NCBI GenBank assembly: GCA_902791215.1
Contig: CADAUZ010000004.1
Location: 45,956 to 109,955, forward strand
Direction: 5' to 3'
DNA: 64,000 bases
DNA from: Oscillospiraceae bacterium
GTDB lineage: Bacteria; Bacillota; Clostridia; Oscillospirales; Oscillospiraceae
Shown here: positions 1 to 7,680 of the stretch, piece after piece
Numbering within the stretch: position 1 is the stretch's first letter
Layout of the letters: each line of letters starts with the position of its first letter
The notes under the pieces: generated by a model
The model's database searches: none
What the model was told of the DNA's origin: nothing
The model's input: the letters and a program-made list of their open reading frames with translations, nothing else
Program-made: the position numbers and the translations under genes

Positions 1-738
1 CATGGCGGGGTCCACAAGCTCGTCGTCATCCGGGATGTCGTTGGGGTCGATGCCGCCGGTATAGGGGGCAGAGAGGACGGAATAGTGGCGGTGCTTATAG
101 ACGATCATATACGCAAGCGACACCGCCGAGCCGATGGACACGCCGAAGATCGCGCCCGCCGAACCCATGGGCAGCGCCATGGGGCTGCCCTTGTAGGCGC
201 GCAGCACCAGCACCGCGATCACAAGGCCGGAGACCACTTTGAAGAAGACCTCCAGAACCTCGTCGACGGTGGTGGGGAGCATGTTGCCGTTGCCCTGGCA
301 GTAGCCGCGGTAGGCCGACACAATGCACACCAGCAAAATCGCCGGGGCCATGGCCCGCACGCTGGGCGCGGCGTCGGGGTTTTCGAGATACGAAGCCGCA
401 AGCCACTGGGGAAAACAGAACATGATGAGCGCGAAGACAAGGCCGATCACCGTAAACGTGACGAGCGCCACGCGGAAGGTCTTCTCCTCCTGCTTTGCCC
501 GGCCGTTGGCGTCCGCCTCGGCAACCAGGCGCGACAGCGCTACCGGCAGGCCCGCGGTCGCCAGCGTGAAGAAGATGTAATAAATGCTGTAGGCGCCCAT
601 GAACATGGAGTAACCCTCGTCCCCGAGGATATTGCCCAGGGGGATCTTGTAGAAGAAGCCGAGGATCTTCATGATGATCACGCCGACCGTCAGGATCGCC
701 GCACCGTGCATGTAGTTTTGACCTTTGGTTTTAGCCAT
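1..738 (-). CDS. SpoVB/MATE-type polysaccharide or lipid flippase, 3' end outside window
   Basis: Only the first 246 residues are visible; the reading frame runs off the left edge. The N-terminus MAKTKGQNYMHGAAIL followed by KIPLGNILGDEGYS is the hallmark start of the SpoVB/PST polysaccharide-transport family (MATE/MOP flippases). Alternating hydrophobic helices follow, including AYSIYYIFFTLATAGLPVAL and a conserved YRGYCQGNGNM segment. Family members move lipid-linked precursors, and in spore formers several paralogs act in spore cortex or envelope synthesis. The ATG at 736-738 is preceded by a GGAGG site, which fixes the start. It lies downstream of the FAD dehydrogenase gene on the same strand, separated by a palindromic repeat (766-870), so co-transcription is possible. 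Family is confident; the exact paralog (SpoVB itself or a relative) is not decidable from half a protein. Confidence 0.85.
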   Translation of the reverse strand, partial: MAKTKGQNYMHGAAILTVGVIIMKILGFFYKIPLGNILGDEGYSMFMGAYSIYYIFFTLATAGLPVALSRLVAEADANGRAKQEEKTFRVALVTFTVIGLVFALIMFCFPQWLAASYLENPDAAPSVRAMAPAILLVCIVSAYRGYCQGNGNMLPTTVDEVLEVFFKVVSGLVIAVLVLRAYKGSPMALPMGSAGAIFGVSIGSAVSLAYMIVYKHRHYSVLSAPYTGGIDPNDIPDDDELVDPAM

Positions 739-765
739 AGTTCCTCCAAAAAGCCCTCTCAGTCA

Positions 766-870
766 CCGCCGCAAACGGCGGTGACAGCTCCCCCAAAGGG
801 GGAGCCAAGACTTGCCTCCCCCTTTGGGGGAGGTGCCCCGGTGCGCACACCGGGGCGGAGAGGGTACGAA
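766..870. repeat. Palindromic repeat, family D, intergenic copy
   Basis: About 100 bp of nested inverted repeats: a GTCACCGCCG/CGGCGGTGAC stem, a CTCCCCCAAAGGGGGAG-type stem repeated twice, and a GCCCCGGTG/CACCGGGGC stem. Its layout matches the repeat units inside the restriction locus (56.0-57.8 kb and 61.1 kb) although the sequence has diverged. It fills the gap between two minus-strand genes. Confidence 0.7.
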
Positions 871-872
871 AT

Positions 873-2243
873 TCAAATTTCCTCCAGCAAGCACCGCGCG
901 GCGTGGACGCCGCTGGCGGATGCGTGGGAGAGGGAGTGGGTCACGCCGGAGCAGTCGCCGATGACGTAGAGGCCGGGGCAGCAGGTCTGGAGCCTCTCGT
1001 CGATCTCGACCTCCATGTTGTAGAACTTGACCTCCACGCCGTAGAGGAGGGTGTCGTCGTTGGCGGTGCCGGGAGCGATCTTGTCAAGGGCGTAGATCAT
1101 CTCGATGATGCCGTCGAGAATGCGCTTGGGGATGACCAGGCTCAGGTCGCCCGGGGTAGCGGCCAGGGTCGGGGTGACGAAGCTTTCGCGGATGCGGCTC
1201 TCGGTACTGCGCCGCCCGCGCACGAGGTCGCCGAAGCGCTGCACGATGACGCCGCCGCCGAGCATGTTGGAAAGGCGCGCGATGCTCTCGCCGTAGCCGT
1301 TGGAGTCCTTGAAGGGGATGGAGAAGTGCTTGGAGACCAGCAGGGCAAAGTTGGTGTTCTCGGTGTGCTTCGAGGGGTCCTCGTAGCTGTGGCCGTTGAC
1401 GGTGACGATGCCGTTGGTGTTCTCGTTGACCACCACGCCGTGGGGGTTCATGCAGAAGGTGCGCACCATGTCCTCAAACTTCTGCGTGCGGTAGATGATC
1501 TTGCTCTCGTAGAGCTCGTCGGTCAGGTGGGCGAAGATCTCCGCCGGAAGCTCCACGCGCACGCCGATGTCGACGCGGTTGGACATGGTGGGGATGCCGA
1601 GGGAGTCGCAGACCTTCTCCATCCACTTGCTGCCGCTGCGCCCGACGGACACCACGCACCTGCGGCAGGTGAAGCTGCCCTTGGAGGTCACGGCCTCAAA
1701 GCCGCCCTCGATCTTCTTGAGATCGGTGACGGCGGTCTCGAATCGAAAGACCACTCGATCCCTGAGCTCGTTGTAGATGTTCTCCAGCACCACGTAGTTG
1801 ATGTCCGTGCCGAGGTGCCTTACCTGAGCGTCGAGCAGGTGCAGACCGTTTTCCAGGCACATGCGCTTGATTTTGGTGTTGGCGGTGGAATAGAGCTTTG
1901 TCCCCTCGCCGCCGTGGCGGAGGTTGATCTTATCCACGTACTGCATCAGTTCTATGGCCTGGGTCTTGCCGATATGCTCATAAAGCGTGCCGCCGAACTG
2001 GTTTGTGATGTTGTACTTGCCGTCGGAAAACGCGCCCGCGCCGCCGAAGCCGCTCATGATGCTGCAGGTCTTGCAGCGGATGCAGGACTTGACCTTCTTG
2101 CCGTCGATGGGGCAGTGCCGCTTGTCCAGGGGCTTGCCCAGCTCCAGCACGCCGATCTTCAGGCCGCGCTGCGCCCTTGCCAACTCGTATGCGGTAAAGA
2201 TGCCGCCGGGGCCCGCGCCCACGATAATGACATCGTAATCCAT
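873..2243 (-). CDS. FAD-dependent dehydrogenase, COG2509-type, NAD(P)/FAD oxidoreductase
   Basis: A 456-residue flavoprotein. It opens with an FAD-binding Rossmann motif, DVIIVGAGPGGIFTAYELA (residues 4-22), and ends with a second FAD contact, LYVIGDCSGVTHSLSHASASG. The Cys-rich stretch CPIDGKKVKSCIRCKTCSIM and the SGFGGAGAFSDGKYN motif are typical of the uncharacterised FAD-dependent dehydrogenases (COG2509) found in many Firmicutes. The natural substrate of this family is unknown. The start ATG follows a GGAG site in the leader. A terminator from the upstream AEC gene ends only about 20 bp before the start, so the gene is probably expressed by read-through or from a promoter overlapping that hairpin. 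Family assignment is firm; the reaction is not. Confidence 0.85.
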   Translation of the reverse strand: MDYDVIIVGAGPGGIFTAYELARAQRGLKIGVLELGKPLDKRHCPIDGKKVKSCIRCKTCSIMSGFGGAGAFSDGKYNITNQFGGTLYEHIGKTQAIELMQYVDKINLRHGGEGTKLYSTANTKIKRMCLENGLHLLDAQVRHLGTDINYVVLENIYNELRDRVVFRFETAVTDLKKIEGGFEAVTSKGSFTCRRCVVSVGRSGSKWMEKVCDSLGIPTMSNRVDIGVRVELPAEIFAHLTDELYESKIIYRTQKFEDMVRTFCMNPHGVVVNENTNGIVTVNGHSYEDPSKHTENTNFALLVSKHFSIPFKDSNGYGESIARLSNMLGGGVIVQRFGDLVRGRRSTESRIRESFVTPTLAATPGDLSLVIPKRILDGIIEMIYALDKIAPGTANDDTLLYGVEVKFYNMEVEIDERLQTCCPGLYVIGDCSGVTHSLSHASASGVHAARCLLEEI

Positions 2244-2263
2244 GATAAACTCTCCTTACTGTC

Positions 2264-2305
2264 AAAAAAAGAACCCTCATTTTCCCGGAAAAAGGGAAAA
2301 TGAGG
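2264..2305 (-). terminator. Intrinsic terminator after the AEC transporter gene
   Basis: A 12-bp perfect stem (2275-2286 with 2294-2305, seven-base loop) is followed on the minus strand by seven T (2264-2270). Confidence 0.8.
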
Positions 2306-2382
2306 CGATATGTCACATAGTTCCTCGGTGATAATACCACGATGAAGGAAGCGCTGTCAAGTAAAGGATGTATGAATAAAGA

Positions 2383-3303
2383 TCACAGCACCCTTGTACC
2401 GATGTAAACGATCAGCGGCAGAGTGGCGGCGAAGAACATCGTCGACATTAGCACGCTGTGGGCGGCAAGCTCCGGCTCGCAGTCGCACTGGATGGCATAG
2501 ATGGTGGTGAGGGTCGCGCAGGGGCAGGCCAGGTACACAAGCAGGCACAGCCGGGAGGCGGACTCCAGCGGCAGGACCGTCAGCACCAGCATGAAGGCAA
2601 GGGGGATAAGCAGGTTTCTTATCAGTGTGATGAGATAGGCGCGGCGTTCCTTCAAGATGCTGGTGAGCTTGTTTTCCGACATCATGACGCCCACGATGAT
2701 GAGCGACAGCGGGGAGATCATCGCGCCTGTGTTGGCGATCACCGTCTGTACCGGCGCCGGGAAATGAAGCCCCAGGGCCAGCATGACGGTCAGCAGAAGC
2801 GTGGAGACCGTCGGCGGGGTGACGAGGCTTTTGAAGGCGAACTTTTTGCGGGTAAACATGGTGTACTGCCAGGTGAAAAACAGGATGTTGAACGCCAGCA
2901 GATACACCGCGTTATACAAAATCGCCATCTCGCCGAACAGCGCCCGGCACAGCGGCAGGCCGAGAAAGGTGCAGTTGGGGTAGGTCAGGAGCGAGGCGGT
3001 GGTGACCTTCACGGCATAGGGCGTGCCGCGCAGCTTCTGGACATAGAGGGAAGCGGCAGTAGTCAAAATGAATGTTCCCAGGATCAAAAGTACAAGAAGC
3101 CCCAGGGAGCCGAGCTCCCGGCGGCTGACGCTCTGGCTCGCGGCCGAGAGCACCGTAAAGGGCAGGATCAGGTCGCTGCAGATGCGCGAGAGGTATTTGC
3201 GCTGCGGCGCGGTGACAAGCCCGGTCTTCCCGGCGACAAAGCCGATGAGGACATAGAGCAGGATGACCAGGATCTGGCCGAAAACAATATCCATGGATGG
3301 CAT
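2383..3303 (-). CDS. AEC family transporter (auxin efflux carrier-type)
   Basis: A 306-residue integral membrane protein with about ten hydrophobic segments. The first helix region (VFGQILVILLYVLIGFVAG) and the motif PFTVLSAASQ match the prokaryotic auxin efflux carrier (AEC) family, whose known members export malate, malonate or other small organic anions. The C-terminal half contains ACPCATLTTIYAIQ, a region conserved in this family. An AGG-rich site (GCGGAGG) lies 8 bases before the ATG, supporting the first Met. It ends at a good terminator, so it is a separate unit from the FAD gene. The substrate cannot be told from sequence. Confidence 0.85.
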   Translation of the reverse strand: MPSMDIVFGQILVILLYVLIGFVAGKTGLVTAPQRKYLSRICSDLILPFTVLSAASQSVSRRELGSLGLLVLLILGTFILTTAASLYVQKLRGTPYAVKVTTASLLTYPNCTFLGLPLCRALFGEMAILYNAVYLLAFNILFFTWQYTMFTRKKFAFKSLVTPPTVSTLLLTVMLALGLHFPAPVQTVIANTGAMISPLSLIIVGVMMSENKLTSILKERRAYLITLIRNLLIPLAFMLVLTVLPLESASRLCLLVYLACPCATLTTIYAIQCDCEPELAAHSVLMSTMFFAATLPLIVYIGTRVL

Positions 3304-3342
3304 GGGAAACCTCCGCGGGCAGCGCTTTGCTGCCGCTGTTTA

Positions 3343-5073
3343 TTATTCCTCCGCGTCGGGGGCGTAGACGGGGCCGTTTTTGTAGAGCACCGTTACGGTG
3401 GTGGTGGCGCCGGGGGTGAGGAAGGTGGCGCGCTTTAAAAGACCGTCGTCGTCATACTCAAAGCTCACGCGGCTGATCATGCTGCCCTCGTCGCTGTAGC
3501 GCTCCTGCTTTGCCAGCTTCTCTCCGTTATACTCGTTGAGCAGCGTGTAGCCCGAGCCGTCCTGGTTCTGCACGGCGATGAGGTTGCCGTGCTCGTCGTA
3601 GGCCGCGGAGCTGAGGTATTCGCCGGTGCGCGCGTCGCTCTCGATGCTGTAGTGGACGCTGCCGTCGGGGTAGAAGTCGTATTCGTAGCTGTTCGTGACG
3701 ATGTCGCCCTGGCCGATATAGCCGCCGTAGGCGTCGTAGCGTTTGGTCACCTGGTTCTCCGTGACGGTGTAGCTGCCGTCCGTCTCATAGTCGTAGACGG
3801 ACACCCGGTCGCTCATGCCGGGATAGGCGGAAAACTGCTCCGTCTTCTCCTCGACGCGGCCGCAGCTGTCGTAGCGGTAGCTGGTGGTCAGGGGGCCGCT
3901 GCACTCGAGGTTGAGGCTTGCCTCCTCGGACAGGCAGCGGTTGAAGAAGTGGGCGGCGATCGTGGCCGCGTCCCGGTAGCCGCCGAGGCCGCGGAAGACC
4001 TCCCGCGCGTCGGCAAAGGCCTCGTCCTTCAGGAGCTTCATGCCCTTTTGGTACAGGGCCTCCTGGGCCTGCTCGGCACTGTCCTGAAAGCTCCCGAGCT
4101 CCTTGTAGGCCTCGTAGGCATCGTCCCAGCGCTCGTTTTGAAAAAGCCTCGCCGCCCGGTTGTAGGAGGCGATCTCGGCGTCGGCCTTTTTGGCCTTCGC
4201 GCTCATGGTGTTTGCATCCTTGTAGTGGCCCACCTTGTCGAAGAGCACCGCCGCCATGGCGTAGTCGCCCTCGTTATACAGGCGGTTTGCCTCGAGGTAG
4301 ATTTCGCTGCGCCGCTGCATGATCTCATGTACCCCGAAGACGATGCCCGCAATGAGCACCAGCGGGACGATCACCATGGCCGCGCGGCGCAGGAGCTTTC
4401 CGCGGGACTGGCGCTTCGCCTCGTCCAGGGCCGCCTGCACGGCCTCGCCGTTGAGGCGCAGGTTCTTGTTCTCGCGCAGCAGGTCCACGTTCAGGTACTT
4501 GGTGCAGTGCTCGAAGCTGTGGTCGCAGCGGTGGCAGCTCTCGCCCCGGTGATTGATCTCCCCGCAGGCGCACAGCCACAGGTCCTGGGTCTCCAGCGGG
4601 ACAAAGCGGCTCATATTGCTGGTCTCGAGCCGGTACTGCCGTATCAGCTCCGTGTCGAACAGGCGCTGGTTCAGATCCGCCTGGTCCGGCAGGGGCTTCC
4701 AGGTCTGGGCCTCGCCGATATAGCGGCTGCCGTCATGGAAGGCGACCGAAAGAAGCTGCACCGAGAAGACGCGCACGTTCGCGTCCGGCAGCGGCACGGC
4801 CTCCCTGGCGCCGAAGAAGCTGTCGCGCGCGGCGTTGACGCCCTCGTACACATGCTCCTCTTTGCAAAGGACATCGCCCGCGCGGTTCGTGCCGACGACA
4901 AGCAGCTTTACACTGCTGATGACCTTGTCCGAGATGCTGCGCAGCTTGAGCTGTGCCAGCACCTTGCCGGTCTGGTTGTCCATGAGCAGCGCGCCCGCCG
5001 CGATCACCAGCGGCGCGCCTGCGGTATAGAGATCCTCCGGCAGGGAAAAGAGCCGGGAATATCGTTCCGCCAT
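3343..5073 (-). CDS. Membrane protein with zinc ribbon, TPR-like repeats and RHS-like C-terminus
   Basis: A 576-residue protein that I do not recognise as a named family. Residues 1-150 form a beta-rich domain. Next is a four-Cys zinc ribbon (CACGEINHRGESCHRC), then a basic stretch and one membrane helix (AAMVIVPLVLIAGIVFGV, about residues 235-255). After it come at least three TPR-like helical repeats of the pattern ANRLYNEGDYAMAAVLFDKV / AARLFQNERWDDAYEAYKEL. The last 200 residues carry Tyr-Asp-Gly-rich strands (YRYDSCGRVEEKTE, AAYDEHGNLIAVQN) resembling RHS/YD repeats. The most natural topology is a cytosolic zinc-ribbon head with an exported TPR/YD tail. It has its own strong promoter (5122-5150) and AAAGGGGG site. 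Function unknown. Confidence 0.75.
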   Translation of the reverse strand: MAERYSRLFSLPEDLYTAGAPLVIAAGALLMDNQTGKVLAQLKLRSISDKVISSVKLLVVGTNRAGDVLCKEEHVYEGVNAARDSFFGAREAVPLPDANVRVFSVQLLSVAFHDGSRYIGEAQTWKPLPDQADLNQRLFDTELIRQYRLETSNMSRFVPLETQDLWLCACGEINHRGESCHRCDHSFEHCTKYLNVDLLRENKNLRLNGEAVQAALDEAKRQSRGKLLRRAAMVIVPLVLIAGIVFGVHEIMQRRSEIYLEANRLYNEGDYAMAAVLFDKVGHYKDANTMSAKAKKADAEIASYNRAARLFQNERWDDAYEAYKELGSFQDSAEQAQEALYQKGMKLLKDEAFADAREVFRGLGGYRDAATIAAHFFNRCLSEEASLNLECSGPLTTSYRYDSCGRVEEKTEQFSAYPGMSDRVSVYDYETDGSYTVTENQVTKRYDAYGGYIGQGDIVTNSYEYDFYPDGSVHYSIESDARTGEYLSSAAYDEHGNLIAVQNQDGSGYTLLNEYNGEKLAKQERYSDEGSMISRVSFEYDDDGLLKRATFLTPGATTTVTVLYKNGPVYAPDAEE

Positions 5074-5121
5074 CGTTTGTGACCCCCTTTGTCAAACGCA
5101 TTGGGTTACATAACTCTGATG

Positions 5122-5150
5122 ATTATACCATCTTATCATACCCAATTCAA
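5122..5150 (-). promoter_or_regulatory. Sigma-A promoter of the zinc-ribbon/TPR gene
   Basis: On the minus strand, TTGAAT (5145-5150), a 17-bp spacer and a perfect TATAAT (5122-5127), about 50 bp upstream of the start codon. Confidence 0.75.
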
Positions 5151-5277
5151 GCCGGAGTTTCTGCAAAAATGTGAATAATTCGGGAATAAATTCATCGTGC
5201 GGCCCTAAATCGCCCCGCATGTCCCGCTCCCCTGCCGCATAGACTGTACGGAATACGGCAACGCGGGAGGAAACGGA

Positions 5278-6294
5278 ATGAAGAGACTGGCAAGGCGGCT
5301 TGCGCTACTGCTGACCCTGGCGGGGATCTGCCTGATGACGGGCGGGGCCGACGGCAGGCTCGGCGCTTACTTGGTCGCAAGGCCGCAGGAGGAGCGCATG
5401 AAAAACGTCACCGTCCTCGACGCCGCCCCGGCCTTTGCCCCCGACGTGCCAAGGCGGCTCATGCAGGCGGTGGGCCTTGCCCCGCCGAAGGAGAGTTTCT
5501 CCCCGCCGCCCCCGCCGACGCCGGAGCCGGACACGATCCTTGAGACGACCATCGAGGGCGGTATGCGCATCAAAAACGAGACCGGCTACTGGGTGGACGC
5601 GGCCGAACTCCTGGCCGAAGGGCCGGGACTTACGCTTCCCCCGGACGAGCCGCAGATCCTCATCATCCACACCCACGCAAGCGAAGCCTACACCCAGTCG
5701 GGCGCGGACCGCTACACTCCCAGCGACACGAACCGCACCGAGGACACCCAGTTCAATGTCGTGCGCATCGGCGACGAGCTGACCGAGATCCTCACGGAAG
5801 CGGGACTCGGTGTCATCCACGACCGGGGCATCTACGACTACCCCAGCTACACCGGCTCCTACAGCCGGGCGGGCGCGGCCATTGAGCAGTATCTGGAAAG
5901 CTGCCCCGGCATCCGGATCGTGCTGGACATCCATCGGGACGCCCTCGGCGCAAACGGGGTGGTGTACAAGACCATGGCGGAGGAGGACGGCTCCACGGCA
6001 AGCCAGGTGATGCTGCTCGTCGGCACGGACGAGAGCGGCCTTGAGCACCCCTATTGGCGCGGGAACCTGGCCTTCGCGCTCTATCTCCAGAACGCCGCCA
6101 ACAGCGCCTATCCCACCCTCATGCGCCCGGTGGAGCTGGTGCCCCAGCGCTATAACCAGCAGCTCACGCCGGGCTCGCTCATCGTGGAGGTCGGCAGCAG
6201 CGGCAACACCCTGCGCGAGGCCCTCGCCGCCATCCGGCTTTTCGGCCGCGCGATCGCCCCGGCGCTTTCCGAGCTGGTACTTTATGAGGAGTGA
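5278..6294 (+). CDS. spoIIP: Stage II sporulation protein P, SpoIIP amidase/endopeptidase
   Basis: A 338-residue protein. It has an N-terminal hydrophobic anchor (LALLLTLAGICLMTGG), a Pro-rich linker (PPPPPTPEPD), and the SpoIIP catalytic domain with LIIHTHASEAYT (about residue 126 on) and VLDIHRDA. These histidines and the glutamate are the zinc-site and catalytic features of SpoIIP. The enzyme cuts peptidoglycan at the forespore septum with SpoIID and SpoIIM during engulfment. Those partners are not in this window. The ATG follows a GGGAGG site. A loose sigma-E-like match (CATAGACT at 5238-5245 with GCATGTC 14 bp upstream) precedes it, which would fit mother-cell expression but is weak. Marks the organism as an endospore former. 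Confidence 0.93.
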   Translation: MKRLARRLALLLTLAGICLMTGGADGRLGAYLVARPQEERMKNVTVLDAAPAFAPDVPRRLMQAVGLAPPKESFSPPPPPTPEPDTILETTIEGGMRIKNETGYWVDAAELLAEGPGLTLPPDEPQILIIHTHASEAYTQSGADRYTPSDTNRTEDTQFNVVRIGDELTEILTEAGLGVIHDRGIYDYPSYTGSYSRAGAAIEQYLESCPGIRIVLDIHRDALGANGVVYKTMAEEDGSTASQVMLLVGTDESGLEHPYWRGNLAFALYLQNAANSAYPTLMRPVELVPQRYNQQLTPGSLIVEVGSSGNTLREALAAIRLFGRAIAPALSELVLYEE

Positions 6295-6300
6295 ATTTGC

Positions 6301-6330
6301 TTTACAAAGTATCAAAGCCTATGGTATACT
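6301..6330 (+). promoter_or_regulatory. Sigma-A promoter of the rubrerythrin cluster
   Basis: TTTACA (6301-6306), 18-bp spacer, TATACT (6325-6330), 63 bp before the rubrerythrin start. Confidence 0.65.
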
Positions 6331-6393
6331 GAAACCCCGCAAGGTAAGCAGTATAAAACATGACTTACATATTTACAACAGGAGGAATTTTCC

Positions 6394-6960
6394 ATGAAGA
6401 AATGGGTATGTTCTGTATGCGGTTACGTCCACGAGGGTGACACGCCCCCCGAGTTCTGCCCCATCTGCAAGGTCCCCGGCTCCAAGTTCGTCGAGCAGGC
6501 CGGTGAGATGAGCTGGGCCGCCGAGCACGTGGTCGGTGTCGGCAAGGTCTTCGGCGCCGATGTCCCCGAGGACGTCAAGGAAGAGATCATCAAGGGCCTG
6601 CGCTCCAACTTTGAGGGCGAGTGCTCCGAGGTCGGCATGTACCTCGCGATGGCGCGCGTTGCCTATCGTGAAGGCTATCCCGAGATCGGCATGTACTGGG
6701 AGAAGGCCGGTCTGGAGGAGGCCGAGCACGCCGCCAAGTTTGCCGAGCTTCTGGGCGAGGTCGTCACCGACAGCACCAGGAAGAACCTGCAGATGCGCGT
6801 CGACGCCGAGAACGGCGCCACCGCCGGCAAGACGGATCTTGCCAAGCTCTGCAAGAAGTACAACCTCGACGCCCTGCACGACACCATCCATGAGATGGCG
6901 CGCGACGAGGCCCGCCACGGCAAAGCCTTCAAGGGCCTGCTGGAGCGCTACTTCAAGTGA
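6394..6960 (+). CDS. Reverse rubrerythrin (N-terminal rubredoxin domain)
   Basis: A 188-residue protein with the rubredoxin iron site first: [11 protein letters not shown] (CxxC) and CPICKVPG (CxxC) in residues 1-35. The four-helix diiron domain follows, with ligand motifs [19 protein letters not shown] and DEARHGKAF. In ordinary rubrerythrins the order is the opposite, so this is the reverse type known from clostridia, which acts as an NADH-linked peroxidase protecting anaerobes from oxygen and peroxide. A strong AGGAGG site precedes the ATG. The downstream membrane gene overlaps its stop (GTGA) and a small rubredoxin follows, so the three form one oxygen-defence unit. Confidence 0.93.
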   Translation: MKKWVCSVCGYVHEGDTPPEFCPICKVPGSKFVEQAGEMSWAAEHVVGVGKVFGADVPEDVKEEIIKGLRSNFEGECSEVGMYLAMARVAYREGYPEIGMYWEKAGLEEAEHAAKFAELLGEVVTDSTRKNLQMRVDAENGATAGKTDLAKLCKKYNLDALHDTIHEMARDEARHGKAFKGLLERYFK

Positions 6961-7379
6961 GCAGGAAAAAGCGCAGACACTATAACGGGCCGCCGAAGGG
7001 TGCGGTTGTGATCTATAAGAATTCACCGCAGGCCAGCTTCGCCCATCAATGGTTCCCGCCCAAGGGTTCTGCCGCTTATTTCCACATGGAGTCCGACGCC
7101 GATTTTCAGCGGCGGCACCCCGTCGGCTATGTCTTCGCTGTGCTGCTGGGGATTTTCGCCCTGCTGCCGGCAATTGCGTTTTGCACTTATATAACATGGC
7201 ATTATCAGAACGCAACTTCCCACATTTTGCTCGGTATGGCGGGCGGATTCATTTTCGGAATCGGACTTTTCAATTTCGTTGCGATCATCCTGCACCAGTA
7301 TCTGGGGCATCTTGTCTCTATCCTGTGCTTTCTCACTGGCGGAATCATGATGGCTGCAAGCCTTTCGCTGCTGAGATAA
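6957..7379 (+). CDS. Small three-helix membrane protein, unknown
   Basis: A 140-residue protein starting with GTG that overlaps the rubrerythrin stop by four bases (GTGA), so translation is probably coupled. The first 50 residues are basic and aromatic and look cytosolic. Three hydrophobic helices follow ([58 protein letters not shown]). I do not recognise the family. Position between a rubrerythrin and a rubredoxin suggests a link to oxygen defence, but the sequence itself shows no redox motif: there are only two cysteines, both in membrane segments. Confidence 0.75.
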   Translation: MSRKKRRHYNGPPKGAVVIYKNSPQASFAHQWFPPKGSAAYFHMESDADFQRRHPVGYVFAVLLGIFALLPAIAFCTYITWHYQNATSHILLGMAGGFIFGIGLFNFVAIILHQYLGHLVSILCFLTGGIMMAASLSLLR

Positions 7380-7418
7380 CGGGAGAGAGCATCACTTTCA
7401 CGAAAGGAGAAAACACCA

Positions 7419-7553
7419 ATGAAATACGTTTGCAATGTATGCGGCTGGGTCTATGATGAGGACGAGCAGGGCACCAAGTGGGAAGACCTGCCCGACGATT
7501 TCACCTGCGAGCTGTGCGGCGTCGGCAAAGACGAGTTCACCGCCGAGGAGTAA
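7419..7553 (+). CDS. Short rubredoxin, 44 residues
   Basis: [16 protein letters not shown]...[11 protein letters not shown]: two CxxC pairs (C5/C8 and C30/C33) that ligate a single iron. The aromatic [11 protein letters not shown] start is diagnostic of rubredoxin. It is shorter than the usual 52-54 residues because the segment between the Cys pairs is 21 rather than about 29 residues. An AAAGGAG site lies 9 bases upstream. It is the likely electron donor for the reverse rubrerythrin two genes upstream, passing electrons from an NAD(P)H oxidoreductase encoded elsewhere. Confidence 0.9.
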   Translation: MKYVCNVCGWVYDEDEQGTKWEDLPDDFTCELCGVGKDEFTAEE

Positions 7554-7569
7554 GACAACATAAGCACGA

Positions 7570-7598
7570 ACGGGTCAGCTGCGGCTGGCCCGTTTTTT
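7570..7598 (+). terminator. Terminator of the rubrerythrin-rubredoxin cluster
   Basis: Stem ACGGGTCAGC/GCTGGCCCGT (7570-7579 with 7584-7593, one mismatch) followed by six T. Confidence 0.85.
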
Positions 7599-7615
7599 GT
7601 CGAAAAAAGTTGTTG

Positions 7616-7661
7616 TTAGCAGCCGCTAATCGCTTTACAAGGAACTTTTTGCTGATATAAT
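7616..7661 (+). promoter_or_regulatory. feo promoter with upstream inverted-repeat operator candidate
   Basis: TTTACA (7634-7639), 16-bp spacer, TATAAT (7656-7661) directly before feoAB. Just upstream lies the inverted repeat TTAGCAGCCGCTAA (7616-7629), whose TTAG...CTAA ends recall DtxR/IdeR-family iron operators. The promoter is clear; the operator is inferred. Confidence 0.65.
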
Positions 7662-7680
7662 AAAGGAGCTATCCTATTAT

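Noticed and set aside
903..2303. Long open frame on the plus strand, antisense to the FAD dehydrogenase gene
   Set aside because: It is a mirror of a strong gene in GC-rich DNA, composed mostly of Ala/Gly/Val/Asp/His with no domain and no ribosome-binding site.
5217..5245. Sigma-E promoter for spoIIP
   Set aside because: Only a loose match to the -35 and -10 boxes; kept as a remark in the spoIIP entry rather than as a feature.
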